A DNA stretch of 64,000 bases from Symsagittifera roscoffensis (taxonomy: Eukaryota; Xenacoelomorpha; Acoela; Convolutidae): NCBI RefSeq assembly GCF_963678635.1, contig NC_087065.1, positions 18,551,623 through 18,615,622 of the forward strand. The letters run 5' to 3'. The first letter of the stretch is position 1, and every line of letters starts with the position of its first letter. Positions 55,958 to 64,000 of this stretch are shown piece by piece. A program made the position numbers and the translations under genes. The notes under the pieces are model-generated. The model had not been told where the DNA came from, did not search any database, and worked only from the letters and a program-made list of their open reading frames with translations.

Positions 55958-57767
55958 TTAATCGTCTGGGAAAAAACCGTGGGGGAAGATGTCGTGTATC
56001 ATATCTGAATTTGTTAGTAATTTTGCTAGTATGCGAATGATGTTTTTAGTTTGGAGCAGTGGCCAAAGCAATTGAAGTGCTTTAATAGTTTTTAGTTCTT
56101 CGGTGCCTACTGCAAACTCATAAGGTGTGTTTTGAATGAGATTATATATTTTGTGATTGTATTTAGTATTGTGAATAAATTCTAATATAGGGATTTCTAT
56201 AGGTTGGATAAATTCATGTGGGATAAGGAAGGGTCTGGATTCTTCGGCATTAAAGTTCTTCGTGATGGGACAAAATATATACATTTGTGTTATTGGGTCA
56301 TAATTGCGGAGGATGCCGTGGAGGTTAGTATCTTTGATGTAATAGGTGAAATTTAGAAAAAAATGATGAAGTGTACTTCGAGTTAAGAAACTGAAAACGA
56401 TGGTGTGGTTGTCTTGAAGGAGTATGTAGATCAAAATGATTTTGTATGAAGCGATAGTATGTATATGTGTGAGTTTGTTTAGTGCGTAACATAAGGTCGT
56501 GTGAACAGTGCAAATCGCGTTCATGTGGCGCATGGAAGTGAAAGGTTAGTGAAAATAATTTAAATTTTTATTTAAAACTTTCGTAAGCTTGCATATCAGT
56601 TAGTGCTTCAGAAAGGATGTGATCATATTTTCTATCAAAAATATTGAGTGTGAATACATATGATGTTTTGATGAAGAATTTTTCTGTTAGTTGTGGGTTA
56701 GCGAAGCGGTCGTCATCTAAAAATTGGTCTTGATTAGTTCGGATGATATTATGGTCGTAATATTCTATTGTAAATTCGTTAGCTCGGGGTGCAGTGAATG
56801 TTTTTAGTGATTTTTAAAATCCTATATAAGTAAATTGTCTATGTGTTAGTGGTGTGGTGAATCGATACAGCATATCTTTAATCTTTTCTATATCGTTATG
56901 AGTATTAGATAATGGCAGGCAAAGGGGATTAGTAAAATGGTAATATGTTGTCCAATGAAGTGTAGGCATTAAAACATGTTCATTTACAATACTACGTGTG
57001 TCGTTATCGTCGTTAGGTGTGTTTAAAGTATATTGTGGGAATGAAGGTAAGGTGATTGCTGGAAAATCTTTCGTGTTGGTGTGGTGTGGATGATTAATAT
57101 ACTCGCAGGCTGTTCCTGGTTTGGTCGGGAATGGATGGTTTGGGAATTTTCTTTTGAAAGTGCGATAAGCTCGGTGATTGCTATTTGATGATTCGGTGGA
57201 TGTGGATGATTGTGCTAACGATGCAGTATAGGCTGAGGAGGGTGTAGGAGTAGGTGGGTTTGAGGATTCTATTGTGGATGAAATTTGATTTATAGTGAGG
57301 GTGTTAGGGTGTATTAGCTGTTGTTGTAGGGTGATAAAATTATCGAGTTCTTGGGAGATTTGGGGAGTATCGGGAGAATTAGATGATCGGTCGGAATGAA
57401 ATGGAGAATAGACTGGGGTTACTTGTGAAACATAAGAGGGAGTAGAAACGGACGGGAGTGGATTATTTAGTGGGATCGGTTGAAAAGGGGGCTTTGAAAA
57501 AACTGAGGAGTTGGTTTGAAAATTATTAGATGGAGATGGTTCGGAGTCTGCAAATTCGTCAGGGGTTTCTATGTTAGGGTTATCAAGTTGTGAAATGGAG
57601 TATAAAACTGAAATATCTGAATTAGTATCCGAATTCATGCTTGATGTTATATTAATAGTTGGAAAATCCAGTGGCGGGAAAGCAAAAAGTGGGATTATTG
57701 TGATTGGAGTGTTGAGGTTGGTTGGTTGGGAATTTAAGCGGTGTAGGGATCCAAGTTGTCGGCTCAT
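55958..57767 (-). pseudogene. ORF G of copy 2 (Ser/Pro-rich plus novel domain), broken
   Basis: 56814-57767 encodes the Ser/Pro/Thr-rich N-terminal part and, without a frame change, the start of the novel domain (CLPLSNTHNDIE...), ending at a premature stop. 55958-56533 encodes the well-preserved C-terminal half; its first ~45 residues are frameshifted relative to copy 1. Shows that the two frames of copy 1 derive from one gene. Confidence 0.75.
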
Positions 57768-60383
57768 TGTGGGCTAAAAAAATTATTATTTTGAGACTGA
57801 AAAGCGGTGGTATGGGGTTGTTCTATATTTTGTTCATATGTATTATCATCTTGTGAATGATGTGTCATTATATGTTGTATGGGACTTTGCGATATGTTTG
57901 GTCGAAAATTTGGATTATGTGTTATTGCTAGGTTTCGGAAATTACGTGGGACTAAGGATAATGGATGGTTATGTGGTAGGGGTGGCAACTGTGGTGCTGT
58001 AGGCGTCACTTCTATGTTATTATGTTCTTCGTTATATATGTTCTGTGTTGTCGCTATTTTTGTATTATATTCTTTGATTTGTGCGTCTAGAAGAATTTTG
58101 TTAATTGATGATGAAAAAATTCCAAAAAATCCTGCAAATAGTATGCGTGCTACACTTGCTTGTCTATTTACTTGTGTGTGTATAGCGCATGTGTTATAGA
58201 TTCCTTTTAAAAGTGAAAAAAGAAATCCTATAAAGTTAAACATTGCGTATAGGATAGTTAATTTTTCTAAAATGTAATAGGGCCATCCTAGAAAATTGAG
58301 AAATTCATTTTTTAGTGTAACAAAGCTAAGAATATTTATAGGTGAAATATCTTGTGGTCTGTATTTTTCACCGTTTAGATATATATAGTCTTTAATGTCT
58401 TTAAAATATCCGCTATAATCTTGTGTATAGATATCTGCAAATCCTGCTGTTTCGGCAAGTTTGCGTAAGTTTTGGTCAATTGATTGTCTTTGTATAGTGT
58501 CCATTTATGTTAATAATTCTTGGAATTGTTGTGTTCTAATGTGGTGTTGGATATCGGATTTTGAATATATTCCAATTGATTAAAAAATCAATATTTGGGT
58601 TACGAGCAATAGCTCTGATGCTTTCGGGTGAAAATTTTTTGAGTGATTGCATTAACGTGGGGTATGGGGTAAGAAGATAATATTTATCTTCATCAGGGTT
58701 CATTTGTACTACATTGTGGCTATTTTTTGATCCACATGGGACTGCGGTATCCCAAAAATATGTTCGTCTCGAAAGTGTGTCAACAAAATGTACTTCATTT
58801 TTTATAAAAGATAGGGATTTTTTTATAGCATCTTTTATCTTCAAAAACATATAGTGGTGACACTTTTTTGGTACAAGTATAAAACAATAAAATGTTTACT
58901 TCGTAGTCTAGAAAATTTGATCTATTTCCTGATAGTAAACATCCTGCGTAGGGTATTTTTAACACTGCTAGTGCAAGTGATTGTAGGATTTGTGTCCTTT
59001 CTAATTCGCATAGTTGGTGAAGTGTTTCTAATTCGGAGATTGACATTTCTTGAAAAATTCGACTAATCGTGCAGTCTAACTTCATATCTAAGTGGATATC
59101 ATAGTGGATATTACCAAAATAAGAATTATTCATTAGTGATAGTTCTTGTAAACGTGTGCTTCTAGTGTCATGTGGCTTTAGATGTCCACCAGGTTGACCA
59201 TTACTTTTTTGAAAGTTAACTGGTATATATGATGTTCTTTCGTGTAGAGGATGACCTGTGGCATAAGGGTCAATTTTTGTTTTTCCAGTGGTCATGTCGA
59301 AACCTTTTTCGTATTCAACTAATATTTCAGAATATTGTGTTTTGTGAAGTGGGTTTCTGTATTTGCATGCGATTTCTGTTTCTTGATATATTTGAAAACG
59401 TGTTAATTTATTTTCTATTTATGGATATTTCGAAAATCAGTACTTTGTTTTCGTGATGGATGGACTTGTTCATATGTAATTGATTGTATAAAATATTTTT
59501 CGTGAAATTTTATCATTCGAGCGTGTATTTTTGCTACTTGAAATGTTGTACATGTATCTTCGGGAAACCAAACAATTGTTGCTTGTGTCCGTGTTGTAGG
59601 ATCACAATAACCTTGATCGTTTTTACAGGGTAGTCTAATTTCTTGATAGATCATTGTGTTGTCAGATAAATCTCGTGTGAGTTGTATTTTTTCAAGTTGT
59701 ATTTTCCAATCGAAAAACATTATTTCTTGATATCCTTTATTTTTTGTGCCTGCTTTGCAGTTTGATGGATTATTTATACCAATGTGTGGTATCCAGTGCT
59801 TATTGTGTATGTCATAAGTTAATCTTCCGTGTGCGCCGTTGTATGGGTATTTTTCATCTAGTTTTATATGTCCTTGATATCTTTCAAGTTCTGCTTGATG
59901 TACAGAATCGGCAAAGACTTGAAAATATACTATTTTTCTGTCGGTGTTTTTATTTCTTGTGATGTTTAATCTGAGTAGCTCGTTTTTACAATCATCGGGA
60001 TTTAGATGTAGAAGTCGTTCTATATTACTTTGGTAGAATGATTCGTGGTCAAGTCGGTTTTTATTTCCGTTTGAAACTTGTGAACAGTGTACTTTCTTTT
60101 CGGAAAATGTTGCTGTAAATTTTTAACCTATGACTGTTGTTGCTCGGGCTTTTGAATATAGTGTCGCTATTACATTTGTAGTTTCTATAGCTTGTGGTTC
60201 CGTTTCGCATTGTGATACTTGATTTATTGCATATTTTTGTAGTGTTTTTTGTTCATTTTCTTCACAATCGTAATGTGTTACTAATAAGTCTTGGGGTCCT
60301 GTGCGGGGAGAAGGATGTATGTTCTGATCGGAGATTATTAGAAAAAGGATTTGGAGAAATATCAATATTTTTCGAATATACAT
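57764..60383 (-). pseudogene. env: Envelope-like gene of copy 2, broken
   Basis: Homologous to the 872-aa env of copy 1 along its whole length, in pieces: 60123-60383 (signal peptide and N-terminus), 59415-59720, 58795-59295, 58536-58850 and 57764-58504 (membrane region and tail). Separated by stops and small indels. ATG overlap with ORF G (ATGA) is kept. Confidence 0.85.
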
Positions 60384-61515
60384 GTGTATGATAATCTTGA
60401 GTACGGGTTATAAAATGTGATGTAACCAATTGTCTTTTTGGTATATCTGTCGTATTTAAATATTACTTCAGTTGTTATAAATGGTGGTGGTAGCGATTGA
60501 GCTGTTATATTTGGTGGGTTTAATGGGTAAGGATGTTGAGCAATGTTGTTTAGTTTAACCGTGATTTCAAATTTTAATTGTAGACTATTTTGTTGGAGTA
60601 TTTGGATGTTATGGTCACGAATGTCTTCGTGGATATCTTGTCTATACTGTAGTCTATGGAGTGCCCAGTTGTGGAGTCGGTTACTTTCCGGGTGTTGTCC
60701 AAATAATGGTCGGGGTGCTGTGAACGCGTTCCGATCTAATCTTAAAGGGATATTTGTTGATGATTGTTCTCGATATCTAGCGTCGAGGTTATTTGGAAAA
60801 TTTAGGGGGAAAGGCGTCGGTGAAATCTGGCTTATTGATGGTGTTGACGGTAGTGATAATGTTTCTGGTAGTGATGATGATGTTGTTGTATCCGTAGAAA
60901 TATCTATTGGGTCATTTACTAAATTTGGTTCACCTTGTGTGAATGATTGTGTTGTCCAATATGGTAGTCGTGATGTTTGGTTTGGGGGGTTAAAGGGATT
61001 TTCACGTATTTGTTCAGATGTTGGTGTTGAACCTAAGTAATCTGAGAGTATACTTGAGGTGCTACGTTGTGAAAGAAGTGTAGGGGTTTCCGGTAATATG
61101 CTAATTGGGTTTTCTGGAGTACTTGGTGATGGGGATTGGGGTATATCAAAATGAACTCGGGGGGTTTGAAATTTTCTATTTCGTCGTGGATGTATAATTT
61201 GTCTATTTATTTCAACTGTATTTTGGTTTTGACTAATATTTCTTATTCTACTTAATGCTTGTGGTAGTGTTGGGTACAAGTTATATGTTGGTTCACTTAG
61301 AGGTGCCTGTCGCTGAACTGGTTCTAATGGTTCAGATAAGCGAGCGTGTCGTTCTTCAACAGTATATGGGTTATCTTGGAAAGAAATTCGTGTAGATGTT
61401 TGGGGGTTTTGGATAGTTGTAGGTATTGTCGGGTTTTCTTGGGATGTTGTCAGTGAAGACTGACTGTGTGATTGTTGGTTAGCAATTGTTGAGGGTTTTT
61501 TGATTGATTTCTTTT
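60362..61515 (-). CDS. ORF E of copy 2 (no ATG), open
   Basis: The 305-codon open part (60362-61279) aligns with ORF E of copy 1 at high identity, and homology continues upstream to about 61515. It has no ATG start, like copy 1. Staying open in an element whose env and pol are broken may be chance or reflect a recent death. Confidence 0.6.
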
Positions 61516-61518
61516 AGT

Positions 61519-61700
61519 GAAAAAATTTATGTTTATCGTAAAATTCTTCAAGAAAAAGAATTAAAAGGATTGTTGCTCAGGCGAATGTTATGATTGCCTT
61601 TTTTATACATTTGCATATTGTCAATATTAGGGATGATAAAAATGTTATAAAAATTACAAATAGTAAAAAAATATTTGTTCTACTAAAAAATGGTTCGTAT
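61519..61700 (-). pseudogene. ORF D of copy 2, early stop
   Basis: Starts like copy 1 (MIRTIF at the ATG near 61704) but meets a stop after about six codons. The hydrophobic sequence beyond is still recognisable. Confidence 0.5.
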
Positions 61701-61703
61701 CAT

Positions 61704-61931
61704 TTAAATAAATTTTGGATTTTCGTACCTGTGAATATGGTCAATGACTTGAGAAAGTTTGAGATATATTTCAAATAGGGAGTAGAAAATTAAAAAATTA
61801 TTGCAAAAAATGATTAAAATTATTATAAAAGCTTCAAAAGTATCAAAGAGAAATATGAATAAAAGTTTAAGTATTGTTAAAAAGTTTATGAAAGTGTTGA
61901 AAATTGTGTTGACTGATCGAGAGAAGAGCAT
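61704..61931 (-). CDS. ORF C of copy 2, small hydrophobic protein
   Basis: 75 residues, aligns with ORF C of copy 1 end to end (MLFS.SV start; FAIILIIFC-like core; IHRY near the end). Many differences are conservative hydrophobic swaps, suggesting selection on membrane character before the copy decayed. Confidence 0.6.
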   Translation of the reverse strand: MLFSRSVNTIFNTFINFLTILKLLFIFLFDTFEAFIIILIIFCNNFLIFYSLFEIYLKLSQVIDHIHRYENPKFI

Positions 61932-62525
61932 TTAAGAAATGGCTTCTTGGTCGAATTTTTTTTGTTGTTTGGGGCAATTTTTCAAGTGTGGTTGAATTAT
62001 TTATTGATTTTTTGACAAGTGGGTTGAGTTTTGTGAAAAGTTGTTTGGGGCGAATTTTATGGTATTCGGGAGGTCTTTTTTCACTTTATTTTTATTTGTC
62101 AGGTGATCTGGGGTATTTTTGCGATTTTTGTACTTTAGGCTAAATTAATATGGTCGTACTTTTACTTTAGGCTAATTTATCATTTTTGTTTGGGGGGTTT
62201 TTGAGGTCTGAGTTGGGAAAATATTGTTGATCTTTGCGTTATTATATAAGGGAGGGTTATGATATTATGGTGGTATTTATTTTAGTTGTCAAGTTTGAGT
62301 GGTTTGCTTATTTTTGACCTGGAGGTTGTAAAGTTATAGTTATAGATATGCCTGGAGTTTAATATTTTTCGTCTAATTGGTTTGTGTTAGAGTCATAGAA
62401 GGTGACGGATTGAATGAATCCTATTGGTTAATTTTGAACTGGAATTGCTGCGTGTTTGCAGCATGTTATTTTGAAAAATGAAAGTTCAAAATGTTTCAGA
62501 GGTGCAAATATTATTAATTTTAAAA

Positions 62526-64000
62526 TTAAAGCTGTTTTTGAAATTCAACTTTCTTTATTATTTTAGATTGTGGGATGAATGTTTTGTAGTTTTTACGTGG
62601 TTTATTTCTAAGTCGTGATGACTCTCTATGTTCTGATTTCTCGACTTGTTCTTGGGGTATAATTTTTTCTATCATTTTTCTGTTTTTTCTTTCTTTTTGA
62701 GGTATTTTTTGATCTAGTTTTTTTTGTATTGTTTTGGTTTGTAGTTGGTTTTTTATTTTGTTTTTCAAGGTGAATGTCATTTTGTTCATTTATTTCATTT
62801 TCCGTATGTGGGTGATTTTGAATAACTTTTAAACCTGTGAAAGAATATAATTGAGTTAGTTCGCGTAGTGCGTATTCTTTTGGGTAGTAAGGCAATAGAT
62901 TGTTTCTATGTTGAACAATTTTTTTTTGGTCTGAATCGGTGATTTTATATGTTACGTCAGTGGGTTTGGCGATTATTTGGTATGGTCCTTTACGAAGGGG
63001 TTGTAATTTTTTAGAAATTCCTTTTTGTGTATTAAAATTAGGTATTAAAACAAATGTTCCAATTTTTAAATCTGAGGCTGGTGTAAAGCGTGAATTTATT
63101 TGTTCGTTAATGTTTTGCCTTTGTAACAATTTTTTTGTTACTCTTTGGTAAATTTCATTGTGTTTTTAATCTCTATTTAAAATCCATTCGGTGTGTGTAC
63201 CGGAGGCTAATTTAAGGATTTGTGGGTGATGAAAATGATCTTCATCATGCGTGTGTAAAGGTAGGTTATAACAAATTGAGTCTTGGTTGGCAATGACCTT
63301 GTGTATTTTTATGAGAGTTTGCTGTAAACATAATTGGTTTACGTGGCATTTGATTTAAAATTATTTCGTATGGTGACCTTCCTAGAGTTGTCGTAATTTG
63401 TGAATTATATGCTAAGGGAAATAATTTTACATCTGCTGACCATTCTGTATCTTGTATCATTTCCATTGATGATACATCTAAGATATTTTTGTTGTGAACG
63501 GTTCATACCTTCGACTAAACCGTTTGTCCAAGGTGCATGAGATGTACGCGGTTTGTGCTTAATGTTATATAAATGACATAGTGTGATGATTTCATTATTT
63601 ATGAATTCTGTACCGTTGTCTGTAACTAAGATTTCGGGTAATCCGAATTTAGCTATCCAGTGTTCATAAAGTGTTGTGTAAGCATAATAAGCGTTACAAT
63701 GTGGTACTGGGTTGAGTGCTACATAATGTGTAAATGCGTCAACAATCACCATAATGTAGGAGTTTCCTTCAGAGGATGGTGAAATTGGTCCTTTTGTATC
63801 AAATGAAATACGGTGGTTAAAATATAAACTTTGTCCTTTAAAATCTTGTTTTTGTGCTATTTGTTTTTGATTTGCATAAGGTTTATTTAGCTGACATACT
63901 ATACAATCATTGCATAGTACTTTTATCCAAATTGGTGCATTTGGAAAAAAAAATTTTGTGTAAAATTTGAATATGTTTTCTCTGATCCAGAGGGTCCTTT
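62526..64000 (-). pseudogene. Pol C-terminus (integrase) of copy 2, broken and cut by the window edge
   Basis: Pieces: 63405-63752 (VTDNGTEF and LVEGMNRS, second Asp and Glu of the triad), 63266-63466, 62626-63129 (integrase C-terminal domain with a sense codon where copy 1 has TGA) and 62526-62789 (Lys-rich end). Frameshifts separate them. Sequence from 63753 to 64000 continues into the HHCC region. Confidence 0.82.

Larger units (their letters stand above)
53937..64000 (-). mobile_element. Giant retroelement, copy 2 (decayed, runs off the window)
   Basis: Same family as copy 1 in opposite orientation, tail-to-tail with 14.2 kb between. Visible from 3' LTR back to integrase; the 5' part is beyond 64000. 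All accessory ORFs are present in the same order. Env, pol and ORF G carry stops and frameshifts, and the LTR is clearly more diverged than those of copy 1, so this is an older insertion. Confidence 0.93.

Overview
The window looks like nuclear DNA of an invertebrate animal. It is AT-rich and has GT-AG introns, an animal-type deubiquitinase, a Golgi-type carbohydrate sulfotransferase, long gene-free stretches, satellites, and DNA and LTR transposons. No RNA gene or CRISPR array was recognised. I cannot name the species. Mixed very short introns (38 and 72 bp), a 6.9-kb intron, intronless genes and env-bearing LTR elements would fit several marine invertebrates, including tunicates, but that is only a guess.

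Layout. 1-3.1 kb: a USP44/49-like deubiquitinase (+), with its first exon(s) apparently left of the window. 3.1-6.7 kb: gene-free, with a small hairpin MITE and a degenerate ~160-bp satellite. 6.7-17.6 kb: an eight-exon carbohydrate sulfotransferase (+). Its large fifth intron holds a decayed mariner/Tc1-like element, a (TCTA)n microsatellite, a second copy of the satellite and another satellite family. 17.6-20.9 kb: gene-free, with two identical 275-bp direct repeats exactly 960 bp apart.

20,864-39,711 is the centrepiece: an 18.8-kb LTR retroelement on the + strand. It has 410-bp TG...CA LTRs that differ at about one position, a 4-bp TCAT target duplication, a primer-binding site, a 1.25-kb leader, a small basic ORF, a giant Gag-Pol of Ty3/gypsy order (2577 codons to a premature stop), two tiny hydrophobic ORFs, an ORF without any ATG, an 872-aa envelope-like glycoprotein, and a Ser/Pro/Thr-rich protein with a novel C-terminal domain. 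Most neighbouring ORFs overlap, two pairs by the 4-nt ATGA arrangement.

39.7-53.9 kb: a spacer with at least three hAT-type MITEs, an intronless secreted and possibly GPI-anchored protein (-), and a second, shorter Ty3/gypsy element (-) whose pol has an in-frame TAG and an odd hydrophobic segment. 53,937-64,000: an older, decayed second copy of the giant element on the - strand, tail-to-tail with the first and running off the right edge. Comparing the two copies shows which extra ORFs are maintained features of the family and where each copy is broken.

How the parts relate: the host genes (deubiquitinase, sulfotransferase, secreted protein) show no functional link. The retroelement genes form one system: Gag-Pol for particle, reverse transcription and integration, the envelope-like protein for membrane fusion or entry if expressed, and several accessory proteins of unknown role.
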